Shown here piece by piece: positions 1 to 12,109 of a stretch of DNA of 64,000 nucleotides; positions within the stretch are counted from its first letter, which is position 1, and every line of letters begins with the position of its first letter. This DNA is from Chiridota heheva (Eukaryota; Echinodermata; Holothuroidea; Apodida; Chiridotidae): NCBI GenBank assembly GCA_020152595.1, contig JAIGNY010000693.1, positions 1 to 64,000 on the forward strand, given 5' to 3'. The notes beneath the pieces are model-generated. The model was given only the letters and a program-made list of their open reading frames with translations. It was not told the origin of the DNA and did no database searches. Both the position numbers and the translations under genes were made by a program.

Positions 1-715
1 TTTAATATAAACAGTCGACATGTGGATTCAATATAAAAGGCGGGAAGGAGAGTGCAACCAATACACAAGTGTAAAGGTAGGTAAAACAAAAATGGTTTTG
101 AATTGAGTCCAATATAAGAGAGAGTGAAGTTGGACGAGAATAACAGACTGGCAGGTGAGTGGGCTGGTGGGCTCAATGGTTGGAACAGACAAGGTCCACT
201 ATGAAGATTATATCAATTGTTAAGGACTGGGAGAATGATCAATACAAATATTGGTGGGTCCAATAGAAAGGATGGGTGGGAGTGATATTTATAAAGGACA
301 AGCTGATATTGTTCATTATAAAGGTAGGAAGGATGTGTTTAATATGTAGGCGGGAAGATTGTCAAATATATAGGCTAAGTGTTTGGGTCCAATGTACATG
401 TCGGAATGGCGAATCTAATAAAATTGGTAGGGTGGGTCCCATACAAGGCAAGAGAGGCTGTAACCCGTATAGTTCCAGAGGGTATGCTTATTATACTCCG
501 TAGAGTCATATATGGATCAGATTTAGTGTCTTATATTTATATAAACGCAGAAAGGTGGTAACTTTTTTTTAATTGAGGCGGGTGAATACTACACTAGAGG
601 ATGGAAATTGTTTCCGATATAAGAAACAGGGGAGGGGGTGGGAGGGGGTGAAAAGTTGATTAAAATATAAATTGCTAGCGGTTCGGTCCAATATAAAGGA
701 TGGCGGGGGTGTTTA
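1..715. repeat. Degenerate G-rich minisatellite
   Basis: Irregular repeats of about 28-60 bases share a core close to GGTCCAATATAAAGG followed by a GGCGGG-like block. Examples lie near 29, 107, 249, 309, 337, 437 and 685. No coding potential is visible. Similar but distinct G-rich blocks recur at 4860-5375 and 26.9-27.6 kb, and a block in reverse orientation lies at 25.0-26.35 kb. Confidence 0.6.
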
Positions 716-2008
716 ATAAAATCAAAAATAATTTAGTAATAATTGTATTGTTTAAAATAGTAATTAACAAAATAAACGATACACTTTTAAGCGGTATGTT
801 TATATGATATGATCCACTGTAAATATTTCTGAATTAGGGGTAATGTGTTTTCTGATTTTATATAAAACTACAATAATACATTCTTCAAAGTGTTATATCT
901 GACCGTAACAAAAATTAGTTCATTCAATTTATTTATAAGATTTTGACATAATTTCAGCTCATTATTGTTTTTTGATGGAAATGACAAATAGGACAGTTTT
1001 CTGAGTAAGATATGTTTTGTCTAAGGGTACATATGTAATTTCATTCCTGTTGCTACTGAAAGGAGGCATATAGGGAAAAACATTAAAGATAATAAACATA
1101 TCACTCACAGCATAACATATATTAACATATAAATTAAAGTCAAAGTCGAAAGAACAATGCAGACACCTTTTTTGTACACGAGATCATTATAATTTGAAAA
1201 AAAACTCCGACTAACATACCAATAGAGGAAATCACTAACATTTGCACAACCGCCCCAAAACAACTAGAAATGTTTTTTGTTTAAGTCATAGAGACCACTA
1301 TTAAGCAAAATTACTCATAATGCACCACGCTTCTTATACAGTTTTACCGTTTGAGACGGAATTTAAACGGTGTTACAAAATGTTACGCACAATGAAAATT
1401 CCTCCACAGATTTATATGTTTTAAGATGATAAAAAAAGTATACAAAACAGGCAATTTCTTACCCAGTTTCCTTGTAAGTATTTAGAGGAGAGTTCAACTT
1501 AAAGCACACAACCGACACTTACATCTCATACACAGCTCACTTGTAAATATTTAGAGGAAAGTTGAGTTTGTGGAACAAGGTTTGGTTTTTTGTAAATGTT
1601 TGATATTCTGCTGTCTGAGCATTCTACATAAATGCGCAAAACGAACTCACTGATTACCAAGCGCATAAATCAGGTACGATAATATCTTGAAGGAAAAGGA
1701 TACGATAAAAATGTTTTGATAGATATTGTTTCATATTGTTTGGATTACGTGTCTAGGGTATGGTGCGTCTAACTGAAACAAAATAAAATTAAAGAACATA
1801 TTGTGAAGTTTGGAAAAGTACTTCAAATACATTCAATCAAAAATTGTAAATATAACCCTAAAGAGTGCCTGTTTAAAGCCAGATTAAAGTATTTATTACA
1901 AATATTTTATTTTTATGTTATCGACTTGATTGCGTCTAAACTAAGCAATGTAATTTCATAATTTATATTTAATGCATTATGATTTGTAACTATTTTTATC
2001 AAATGCAG
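716..2008. other. AT-rich intergenic or intronic DNA
   Basis: No recognisable gene, transposon or tandem repeat is visible. The end of the span (to 2008) is the polypyrimidine/AG acceptor region of the first FReD exon, so part of it may be intron. Confidence 0.5.
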
Positions 2009-2200
2009 GAGACAGCATGATTACGAGCAATAGTAATCGAAACAACAACAACCAACAGTTTTCTACAGGGATCGTGACAATGATAGATACTATCGATCAT
2101 GTGCAACGACTTTTCCAGGTGCGTGGTGGTTTAACGACTGTAGCCGGGCTTACCTCAACGGCAGATACGTACAAGGAGGTTCAACATCGTATTAGCCACA
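2009..2200 (+). pseudogene. FReD C-terminal exon, copy A (frameshifted)
   Basis: This exon belongs to the C-terminal part of a fibrinogen-related domain, the globular ligand-binding domain of ficolins, tachylectins and invertebrate FREPs (established family knowledge). It follows an acceptor AG at 2007-2008 in phase 1. It reads GDSMITSNSNRNNNNQQFS, then a one-base loss near 2067 shifts the frame. After the shift the other frame continues with the calcium-loop motif RDRDNDRY, SCATTF, GAWWFNDC, SRAYLNGRYVQGG. The usual donor position (GGAG/GT, 2178/2179) is present, but the same frame also runs on to a nearby stop, as in the fused copies. The cysteine directly follows WWFND, so this copy has a short pocket loop. 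Probably a dead exon. Confidence 0.8.
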
Positions 2201-2780
2201 AGGGATGGATACGTTAAATGCAGAACATTCATAGTGCATATTCTAAAACCATTATATTGCAGAAATGAACTCTAGTTTGTAAAAATATTACAACAAAACC
2301 TTTCACTGTCCTCTGCATTATATGTCAGATTCATTAATAATGTTTAAAAAAATGATATTTGAATGTTCTGTGACAACCAGCCAGAGTAAATATATTCTTA
2401 ATTCAAGGTAATTTATGACTTCATACCTTACCCTTGGATAATTGCTCCCTTCCTGATTCTCCACTACGTTGAATACATCACTAACGTTTTTACTAATGAT
2501 GTACACAGTAATCACAATGTGATCCTTTCTACTCTTATTTTGTCAAATAAATCGTTACATTCTTTTGTTAATAAATTAATAATGACAATTATCTATATCC
2601 AACCGTTATCATTACAAAGGTAATCAAGAAAAACGCAACACTAACATAACAAAAAGTGACAAATAACAACGAATTTTATTATTTCCCATAAATTGTGAAA
2701 GAATAAACAGTGTTTATTATTAGCAATTTCTTGTGTATTATGACAGAACATTAAAACAAGCGATCACGGGCGCCGCAAGC
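2179..2780. other. AT-rich spacer
   Basis: I see no gene or clear repeat between the first FReD relic and the GT-rich microsatellite. Short open frames here have no recognisable motif. Confidence 0.4.
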
Positions 2781-2790
2781 GTTGACATAT

Positions 2791-2867
2791 TGTGTGTGCG
2801 TGCGTGCGTGTGTGTGTGTGCGTGTGTGTGTGCGTGGGTGTGTGTGCGTGCGTGTGTGGGTGTGTGA
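2791..2867. repeat. (GT/GC)n microsatellite
   Basis: Alternating purine-pyrimidine run of GTGT and GTGC steps. On the other strand it reads as a meaningless H-T-R repeat. Confidence 0.9.
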
Positions 2868-3022
2868 ACTAAATTCAAAATGCCCGAATTTTAGGTAACA
2901 TGGCTTTTCACATATGTAATAATATTTGTAGTACAAGTTATGTATTTTGATGGTTCCGGAACGGGGAATGTGGATGATGAGTAGGGCTAAAGACTTATTT
3001 TCTGTGTTATTTTATTTTGTAT

Positions 3023-3024
3023 CC

Positions 3025-3076
<52 letters not shown>

Positions 3077-3077
3077 T
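3023..3077. repeat. (ATT)n microsatellite
   Basis: Nearly uninterrupted ATT trinucleotide array. It lies about 70 bases upstream of a possible hAT-like element end. Confidence 0.9.
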
Positions 3078-3147
3078 TTTTTCTTCAAAATTTGCAGTCA
3101 AGATTTTCGAATGAAATTTTAGACCATGATTCGAATAAAAATGAATA

Positions 3148-4309
3148 ATCAGGGGCAGATCCAGAAGGGGCGGGGATACACCCCTCCTTTTTTCCCTAAA
3201 ATGTGCCTTTGTATGTATGTGGTTGTGTTGTGCCCAAACCCATACCCCGTTTCCTGTTCCACGCCCTCTTCTGATGTTTACCAAATAAAAGTGCATATTT
3301 TCAGTGTATAGAATTTGATATCCATAATGAAAATTCAGACCACAGAAATCGATTAAATATGTGATTCTCCCTTCAGTTTGAGCTACTCAAAAGCCAAAAG
3401 GTTTTCGGAGCTTTACCCATTGAACCCCCGTGGGCAGTTAAGTATCCAGCTTTCGGTACCAGAGGGTCAGTAAAATTTCCGAGAAGCAGGAATTTTTACC
3501 CGAATTTTCCGAATACTTAGCCTTAAATAGTCGATTTTTGAAGAAATGTCGGCAATTTGTAGCAAATAAACCTATATAATTGTTAATTGGTATAATGTTT
3601 TGAAAATTTATAAATAATCCGAAAACTAACCAATTTTTTTGAAACATTATGCAGATTTTTAAAAAAAAATTATATCATCAATTTTCGGAAATTGTAATTA
3701 ATAACACTTTTGGAAAAGTCAGAAAGTTTGATATCATGACTTGAAAATCGGGAAATTTCCAAATCTCATTCGGAAACAAAAGACATTAAGAACATGATTC
3801 GGAAAAATTAGAAAATTTTAGAACCGGATTCCGAAAAATCGGGTATTTAATACCATCATTCAGAAAAATCGAGAAGTTTGATAACATTTTTCGGAATGAT
3901 CGGAAAATTTGATATCATGACTTTAAATTTTCCACATCTCATTTGGAAACAGAAGAAATTTTAGTACCTGATTCGGAAAAATTGGAAAATTTTAGATCCG
4001 GATTCTGAAAAATCGGGTATTTTAAGACATTGATTGGAAAAATCGGGAAGTTTGATAACATTTTTCGGAAGATAGAGAAATTTCAGGTGTTGGCTCAAAA
4101 AAATTGGAATATAGGCTTACGATTTGGGAAGAAATTATCATTGCTCAATATAAAAAAGAGCTACGCTACAGTTCTTTTAATAATCCACACATTTGTCCCG
4201 AATTTTTAGATCATTTCATTTTGCCAGACTTTTCCTCTTTCTCGAATATGGGGGAACGGGATGGGAAGGGGGGGAGGGGGAGTTGACACCCCAACATGTC
4301 GTGACGCCC
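3148..4309. mobile_element. Possible composite non-autonomous hAT-like element
   Basis: The left edge reads CAGGGGCAGATCCAGA and the right edge ends ...GACGCCCTTG, a weak inverted match of the CAG-GGGC type. The core (3440-4110) is a degenerate minisatellite of about 30-60 bases around CGGAAAAATCGGGAAATTT. A G-rich tract (4250-4281) sits near the right end. The same parts (terminal motif, TTTCGG-AAATTT core, G tract) occur in the better-defined element at 47187-47891. I could not find matching 8-base target duplications, so the limits are approximate. Confidence 0.4.
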
Positions 4310-4859
4310 TTGCAAGCGATATATCTAGTTGATAACACACGACGAACAATTTTCTATCACGGATAAATGTAATAGCTGTAATTTGCATGTTTTGTCTATA
4401 GAATGCTTCGTATGCCGTCGAAGAAAAAGGGTCTTGAAGCATTATTATAATGTTACTGTAATAGAAATAGTCAAGCGAATTTCAACCATTGTTGCATAAA
4501 ATTGTGCACGTATTGGTAAAAGCATGAAACTTGGCACCCTTGTAGGATATATCACCAGAGAGATCTTTATATGCTTAACCAGCGAACAGTGACCTAATTC
4601 TAGCGTGTTATTGATAATACCAAAAAAGAAAACGAAAAACTCAGAACCTTACATTCATGTTGCTTAAATACACCACACAGGCATGGCACCAGTGACGAAT
4701 AGGGTGAAGTTTAAAATACTTAAAGTCAAAATGTAGAATGTCGATTTGAGATCGAAATTGGAGACACGTTAAATTTTAGGGAAACTTGTGCTCCACACAT
4801 CTTTGGTCCATAGCTCCAACAGCAACTTATTTTTACCTTTCTGCTGCATTGGTGTATGA
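4310..4859. other. Unassigned AT-rich DNA
   Basis: No gene or repeat recognised. Confidence 0.4.
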
Positions 4860-5375
4860 GATTTGTGATTTCAACTAGAGTTGGTTGAGGTGTGTCCTTA
4901 TTTAGGGTGGACGGGTGCGATTTTAAAGGTTGGGAGTTCCATATCCAATGGCTGGCCGTTGGGTTTTGTTTAGTGCCGAGGTGGTTCCATACTTAACGGG
5001 CGTTTTTTTTTTAATTAAAAGGTATTTCTTTTAGAGGCGGGAGGATGAATCCTGATTTAGAGTGGGTCGGACTGTTTCTCAGGTAGGGGAAGACAGGTGT
5101 TATTTTTTATTTGGGTTGGGTTTTCATTTAGAGGTGAGTGGGTCCACATTTAGGGACGGGCTTGTGGGATCTTATTAATAAACGGTTATATGAGCGGACA
5201 TAGATCGGGTATTATCAATTTCCCTTTCAAGGAACAGAAGTGTGGATCTTCCTAAACGGTCAGAAGGACTTTTATTCATTATTGCGAGGAAAGGTGGCTC
5301 TTCATTAAGAGGAAAGAGGGTGAGAACTCATGATTTGACGGTTAGTTGAATTTTCATCTAGGGACGGCGGCTGTA
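4860..5375. repeat. Degenerate G-rich minisatellite
   Basis: Irregular units carry a core near GTGGGTCCTCATTTAGGG (4885-4925, 5095-5165, 5295-5360). The same core fills 26.9-27.6 kb. Confidence 0.6.
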
Positions 5376-5657
5376 TCATCGGGAAGATGACATTAATTGT
5401 CGCATTGTCATTTCAATCTACTCCAGGTATTACTCCCAACAAATGAAATTAAATTTAACCATATGACTTGTCCCATACACATTTCTATTCTATATTCGCT
5501 TCATCTTTTCAAGGTATTTAATCTTAATCAGTAACTTTATTTTAACTTCAGTCCTTTTTTTGTTCCGTTGTTCTTAATTTATCTTATCCTCTTTCATTTG
5601 ACCATAGAAGTGTTCACAATGTCGACAGTAATCACAAATTTATCTTTTATTACGTAC

Positions 5658-5814
5658 GATCAACGGCAGATACATAAAAGGAGGAACAACTACCTGTAAT
5701 GGCGTGGGAATATACTGGTATTCTTTTAAAAACTGCTACCACTCACTAAAATTCATGATAATGGAGTTGCTGCAACAATACTTCACCTATTTTTATAAGA
5801 TGGAAAACATGTAA
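5658..5814 (+). pseudogene. FReD terminal exon, copy B (C-terminal part only)
   Basis: An open stretch reads INGRYIKGGTTTCNGVG, then IYWYSFKNCYHSLKFM, followed by a 22-residue tail and TAA at 5812-5814. This is the last part of a FReD: the LNGxY strand, the GxYW motif and the final SLKF strand. The calcium loop and the WWFN part are missing upstream. The residue after SLKF is not the usual TEMKI. No clear acceptor is seen just before the homology, so I take it as a truncated relic. A real alternative last exon cannot be excluded. Confidence 0.65.
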
Positions 5815-6065
5815 ATGTCTCCACTATGCAAGCTGATTCCAGGAACGTCGGAAACCAATTGTTTTTCCTCATCCATAAAACTGACAATTACTACTGTTTC
5901 AGTTTCAACCAGTTCAAGCCCAAAAGAGTTCTCTTCTAGTTATCCAATACCAACACCTTATGCAAAAAGTCTCACCTTCAAGCACCAATGTTCAAACCTA
6001 TGTTTGTATGCTATGGTGATATTACAAACCAATCAGTATTGTCATGTGTTGACGGCAATACTACT

Positions 6066-6066
<1 letters not shown>

Positions 6067-6154
<88 letters not shown>

Positions 6155-6194
6155 ATTAATATATATATATATGTATATATGTAAATATATATAT

Positions 6195-6275
<81 letters not shown>

Positions 6276-6278
6276 TAT

Positions 6279-6310
<32 letters not shown>
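6067..6310. repeat. (CA)n-(TA)n-(GT)n microsatellite
   Basis: A CA run passes into two TA arrays and then a GT run. The CA and GT arms can pair, so the block is a large imperfect palindrome. Confidence 0.9.
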
Positions 6311-6960
6311 ATAACAGATTTATGTTACCACTCCTAAAATACAAAATTCTATTGAAGAATACATAAAAATATAGACTAAAGTTCAAATTTTTGGACATAC
6401 AGGTTAGACTTTTATTCGGCCCAAGAATCGTGAAATACAACACATACTTAATTGTATCAGCTATTGAAACAATTAAACTGTCCTATATTACAAACACGGA
6501 TCAATTATATAAAAGTATAACTGAAGAATGCAAATAATTACTAATGGAAATTCATTATTGTTCTGAAAAATCAGCATGTAGCAAATAACGTCATGTTGTT
6601 GAATTGCATTCACAATGCTGCAACGAGATCTCTTCGTTGATTGGGTTTGACTGTACTACTTTATATGAAATTAAAAACCTTTTGTGTTTTCCTCATCCTA
6701 TTAAATTGATTTATACGTCAATGATGTTCAATAAAATAAATGTGGTATATGTGTTTCAAAACAAACTTCTCTAAAATGTCAAAAACTGCTTTCAACGTTT
6801 AAAGAAATCTATAAAAATGACAAAGACAATTAGCAATATAAACTTTTAATAACTTTTTACAATGACTAATACCATAACAAATAAGGAACTATTAAAATTA
6901 TTGAACCCTTTAATTTTCCTTTTCATCACTGAAAGAAAAATATGCAAAAGGATTTATAAA
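6311..6960. other. AT-rich spacer
   Basis: No gene or clear repeat recognised up to the next FReD fragment. Confidence 0.4.
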
Positions 6961-6980
6961 ATAATTTTACCTACACATAG

Positions 6981-7040
6981 GAGACAGCATGATTACCAGC
7001 TAAAGCTATTGAAAATTAGTATTGCAGCGAGCATGTCAAA
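6981..7040 (+). pseudogene. FReD exon fragment, copy C
   Basis: Begins after acceptor ACATAG with GDSMITS, then stops, and loses similarity after about 40 bases. The acceptor and first 35 bases are almost identical to copy D (7279), including the shared intron end TTTTACCTACACATAG. It is therefore a partial local duplicate of D. Confidence 0.7.
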
Positions 7041-7278
7041 CTCCCAACGTCGTTGGAGATTTCTAAATTAAGGTAAGCAGTAAGTTTTATGAGGCTTTGT
7101 TTTTCTTTTTAGATTAATGAACATGATAGGTTATTACATTTTGTAATCATGATTCATAGTCTTATCTATGTGCAGCTATTTAGCAAGTAGGCCTAGTGCA
7201 TTACAAGCAGTGCATGTATACAGTGAGGTCAACTTTTTGCTTGGGGACAAAACTACTACTAGTTTTACCTACACATAG

Positions 7279-7520
7279 GAGACAGCATGATTACCAGCCA
7301 AAGCTATTGGAAAAACAACGACCAACAGCTTTCTACCAGGGATCAAGAAAATGATGATTTTCGTGATGAATCCTTCTTAGATTTAAGCAACGACCAATTA
7401 TCTTGCGCAATGCAATACCCTTGTGGTTGGTGGTGTTCAACGTATTTCGGCTTCGCTTAGTTTCATCAACGGCAGGTATGTACAAGAAGGAAATCCCCGC
7501 ATGAAGCTTGGTGGTATATA
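7279..7520 (+). pseudogene. FReD C-terminal exon, copy D (divergent, broken)
   Basis: After acceptor ACATAG the frame reads GDSMITSQSYWKNNDQQLST, RDQENDDF, then an extra segment of about 13 residues (RDESFLDLSNDQL), SCAMQYPCGWWC and FGFA. It meets TAG at 7458-7460; a one-base shift is needed to reach the FINGRYVQEGN homology that follows. The insert after the calcium loop and the extra cysteine after WW are unique in the window. The conserved donor GT after GGAG is absent here (GAAGGAAAT), so this copy would end in its own exon. Non-functional as it stands. Confidence 0.7.
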
Positions 7521-9235
7521 AGTTTAGTATCGCTCAGTTTTCTACTTGTTATCGACCTTATGACTAATTTTTTGAAAGAAAGCATGTGTTTCTTTCGGAT
7601 TTAAAGAGTTTTTGTTTTTATGTACATATTTTTGTGTTCTTTTGAGGGTATTATGCCATTGCAGGATTACTAGTTAAGTTCTTACGTACACGTTTCAATT
7701 TTTTTGAATGAAGTAACAAATACGCAAGTTTTCCTTTTAAAAACACGAATATCAATTTTGTAATGAGTTTTTTTATACAGGTCTTTTTAGAGTTAACTTT
7801 TGTTCGGTTTTGCTCATTGTCATAAGGCAATGAACAACAGGGAATCCAGAGTTAAAAGATTCTTAATGTAGATGATGCTACCTAAAACGTTGATAACTGT
7901 CCAATGTTCTTCTCACTGAAATTACGAGAGAACCGTCGATGTCTAAGCATTAGTTTAGACCCATGCCATTCATGTACCCAAAGTGTCTTTTTGTGAAAAT
8001 ATTTACAGTCGTACATATTACTTATTAAAACTAACACAAATCTGTTTAGAATATTGCACACACGATTATGAATATTTTCTTTACTCTCAACCAGTGGAAT
8101 GTGATATCCTCTCTGTAATGCCACATTGCTAATAAAAGTCAGCAAAGTGGGGTGAACTCTTATGACGTAAAAGCGGTTATTGTATAGTTTTGTAAACTTT
8201 TTTTGATAAACGATCATCTGTTTAGTTAATGCAATTATAACTGGTACTTAATGATACAACAAAATATATTTTCTAGCTAGAGGATTCCATGTGCTGAAGT
8301 GAGGACGGAAGCGCCTACCGCCGTTTCTAAAATTACGGATTATATGAGGCAGTGACCCGTAAATATTGTTCTGTTCGAATTTAATTCTGGTGGTTTGCAA
8401 GATGTATTGAGTTTATTTATAAGGAATAATCAACACTTAGAGAAAATTTCCTTTCTTGTATTTTTTGTGTAGTTTTGTTTTGAAATTACAGTTATTGATA
8501 TGATTGTATTAGTATAGCATTAGCCTCGTTTCTGATATCTAGAAGTTATTGGAGCTTGAATTAATTTGTTTTACGGTAATTTACGGTATTTAACATTTTT
8601 GAAACGGTATGAAAGACAGTTTTAATTTGCCATACCAAACTTTTTTTTTTACATGAGTATCAATCAAATTTAAATATCACTTGAATTGCTATGACCAAGA
8701 ATCGGTTCATACCAATTTATTGCTTTTTACATTGAAGGTAATAATTGTTACGAATTCTAAGTTGATCGCAGAATAGCTTGTGATATTTGAACTTGGTAAA
8801 ATACGTTATGAGCTTCTGCAATGACAATTTAAATACTTGATTGGATACTTGAGATACTTGTCAAAACTTGTATATACTTGTCTAAGCTGTGAAGCATATG
8901 TAGTTATGTAGTTTAACTTTGCATGTGTAATTTTGGATTTTTGTTCTTTTTGTTTGGCAATGTTATTCAAATTAAAGTTAGATTTCTTTTTCGAATACTT
9001 TTATTCAATTATTACCCAAAATTTATCAAATTGAATTATTGAAAAATGACAAGCATTTAGATCATGAATAAGAAAATTTGGTGTTTTCCTCCTTCTGGAA
9101 AATATCTAGCGATGCGACTTAATTAAAAAAAGGTGAATTGAAAACGGATCTTATTTAGGGGTAACATATTGCTGTGTCGGGTGGAGAATTACAAGGGGTG
9201 GGTTGGCAATTGATCTTCTAGCTATATGATAAAAG
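7521..9235. other. AT-rich DNA, no recognised gene
   Basis: A minus-strand frame of 111 codons (7882-8217) is open but matches no family I know and shows no signal peptide or motif. The rest is unassigned. Confidence 0.35.
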
Positions 9236-9236
9236 A

Positions 9237-9390
9237 GGCGATGAATTGTCATGTTTGGTTGTTCAAGAGCTGCAGCAGTGCAATCTCAACAGCAGATGAC
9301 AATGTCATATTGGGGAGAAGGTGTTTGTTGGTAAACACTTCGAGGTTCCACTCAATCTATGAAAACCACGGTACAGAAGCTGCAATATTT
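9237..9390 (+). pseudogene. Probable FReD relic
   Basis: One frame reads CHVWLFKSCSSA, comparable to GAWWFNxCSSA, followed by degraded AACGGCAGA-like bases. A GVCW-like motif about 45 bases later resembles the GVYW motif. Similarity is short and much eroded. Confidence 0.4.
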
Positions 9391-10140
9391 TCAGTTATCA
9401 CAGATACTTTTTGTAATATAATCATCAAATAAAGCCATCAAACATGACTCCAATGCAAGGGACTAACGCCAAAGTCAAAGTATTGTTATGTCATGTATTA
9501 ATTGAAGTACCCCCTATAAAAAGATTAAAATTCATTTACTAAGATACAAAAAAACGTTTATAGTAGCTAAGTTAAATAACCAATATAGGGCATAGACAAG
9601 CAATTTGGGCAAAGTATTGGATTAAAATTATATCAACGACTACTAGTATAATATATTTATGTTAAACGCACTCGGGTTAAACAAATTTAATATTAAGACT
9701 CATATAGCGTGTAAACTTTCCATCTTGGAAATCAGGCGCACAGGTCAAAATAACATTATTCATGGAGTATTTTTGATTTCCATCCACTGCTTATATCTAA
9801 AGTATATCTTGTTTAAAATAACACTACCTGTTAGATACAATAATTCCAGGAGCAATGCTTTGGTTTAAAGTTATTTAAGCTGGTTACTAAAATCAACTGA
9901 CTATTAACTTTTTGTTATATTCAACTGCTCTCATCAAATTGCGTTGTTGGAGAATTGAAAAATTGGAGAAATGAACTGAAATCATAGGTTGTCATAATAT
10001 TGTTCTATCAAATGACTTTTCATCACACGGGGAAGCGGTATATATCTTAACACATTTAATACACATACTCAAAGGTTGTCTTATTTATTTTATTTATGTA
10101 TTGATGTGGGCTTTTAATTACGTTAATAACATTTAGGTTA
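9391..10140. other. AT-rich spacer / 5' flank of FReD cassette
   Basis: The last 100 bases (10040-10160) match the flank before the 15 kb cassette (14710-14840), including TTACGTTAATAACATTTAGG and the GATGTAACGTAACGACT-like block. This shows that the duplicated unit includes upstream non-coding DNA. Confidence 0.5.
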
Positions 10141-10276
10141 TAGCAAAAATGATGTAACGTAACAACTATCAATGCATTGGCCATACTCTCTCAACACTTC
10201 ACACAATTTATATTTATCTGCATTTTTTGCTTTGCTGTTTTCCTTCAAACACGCGTTGTTAATATATTAATTGCAG

Positions 10277-10557
10277 GAGACAGCATGATAACTAGTGATA
10301 GCTACTATACCAACAACAACCAAGAGTTTTCTACCATAGATTGGGACAATGATCAATACAGTCAATCATGTGTGACGATTAGACCAGGTGCATGGTGGTT
10401 CAATGGATATGGTGTTTATGGTAGATACTGCGGTTATGCATACCTCAACGGTAGATACGTACACGGAGGTATGTGGTCAAACAGCGATTTTACTGTGAAT
10501 TTCGCAACACGATATAAAATGGTAGGAAACGGCATTTACAAGAAGTTTGCAAAATAA
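10277..10557 (+). CDS. FReD 3'-terminal cassette, copy E (open, two exons)
   Basis: Exon 1 (10277-10468) follows TTAATTGCAG in phase 1. It encodes GDSMITSDSYYTNNNQEFST, IDWDNDQYSQSC, PGAWWFNGYGVYGRYCG and YAYLNGRYVHG. The donor is G/GTATGT at 10469. A 57-nt intron ends in GGTAG at 10525. Exon 2 (10526-10557) gives GNGIYKKFAK and TAA. Acid residues of the DxDND calcium loop and both cysteines of the last disulphide are present. The WW-to-C loop is long (about 9 extra residues). The 57-nt intron has no stop in frame, so retention would also keep the frame open. The usual SLKFTEMKI strand is absent. Upstream FReD exons are not in the window, so whether this is expressed is unknown. Tandem partner of copy F. 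Confidence 0.7.
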
Positions 10558-10719
10558 GAAAACAAGAGAAAGGACATTTAGGGTTATAGCAATAATGTGA
10601 CGTAACGACTATCAATGCATTGGCCATACTCTCTCAACACTTCACACAATTTATATTTACCTCCATTTCTTGCTTTGCTGTTTTCCTTCAAACACGCGTT
10701 GTTAATATATTAATTGCAG

Positions 10720-10991
10720 GAGACAGCATGATAACTAGTTATAGCTATTATAGCAACAACAACCAAGAGTTTTCTACCATAGATTGGGACAATGATCAAT
10801 ACAGTCAATAATGTGTGACGATTAGACCAGGTGCATGGTGGTTCAATGGAGATGGTAGATACTGCGGTTATGCATACCTCAACGGTAGATACGTACACGG
10901 AGGTATGTGGTCAAACAGCGATTTCACTGTGAATTTCGCAACACGATTTAAACTTGCAGGAAACGGCATTTACAACAAGCTTGCAAAATAA
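10720..10991 (+). pseudogene. FReD 3'-terminal cassette, copy F (one stop)
   Basis: A tandem duplicate of copy E, about 440 bases downstream, with the flank TGCATTGGCCATACTCTC also duplicated. Exon 1 is 10720-10902 and exon 2 10960-10991; the 57-nt intron, donor and acceptor (CTTGCAG) are kept. Exon 2 gives GNGIYNKLAK-stop. A TCA-to-TAA change at 10809-10811 ends the frame just before the cysteine of the S-C pair. Exon 1 also lacks three codons of the E loop (WWFNGDGRYCG). Apart from the stop the copy looks recent. Confidence 0.8.
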
Positions 10992-10999
10992 GAAAACTA

Positions 11000-11540
11000 G
11001 AGAAAGGACAAAGTTTTATAAACTTAACCATGCAACTATATGGTACGTTCTAAATAACATTAAACACTACTATATATGCAGACTTACTACTTTACATCAT
11101 TGAGTTTTTCCCTGCAAAAGTTTTTGTTCCATCCTTGCTTTTTGGTCTTAATCGTGATAGCGTTCTAATGATCAGATGGATAACATGTAAGATGATAAAG
11201 AATATCTGTAGAAAACGATATTGGTATGACAGATGAGAAAAACGATAACGTATTTGGTTTGGTAATCATTTTTTGTGCCACATTTTTAATGATATCACTG
11301 ACAGATGTCACTGACACTGTCTTTCATGCAGTGTAGGGATTCGTCAACAAGACGACTCCAATCCCGATCCAGTCTTATTCAAAACTTACTATAAAGAGAT
11401 CATTTCTGGTAAAGAAATCTCTATTGGAAAAAACAACCCTACAAACAAAATCGAGCACACCTTTGTTAATTACATAATTTCATACTTAAACACTCGTTGC
11501 CTAATAAAACCGTCACCATTAGCTAATTATCATGTATATA
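11000..11540. other. 3' flank of the FReD pair
   Basis: Positions 11022-11060 carry the ATGCAACTATATGGTACGTT block that also follows the cassettes at 15.3, 19.7 and 20.1 kb. Here the polyadenylation-like motif reads AATAAC. The rest has no recognisable feature. Confidence 0.5.
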
Positions 11541-11854
<314 letters not shown>

Positions 11855-12109
11855 TATAGTTTAATAAGTTTTTCATTGATAAGGAAAATTGTCCGAAATC
11901 GGAGGACATAATTTACTTGTATACAACTATTGACAATCACATTAAATTTCCATACTGTATAAATGTATTAGAGTCAATACAGTAGGTTTAATGAAAGTAG
12001 GCAGCAATTTCCACCATATTGACGACAACTCATAAGGACGAAAAATCAAGGAGAATGCAGTCCACGTAGTTGCCGCTGATCTCATCACCACTTATTCCCA
12101 GTACGTTCT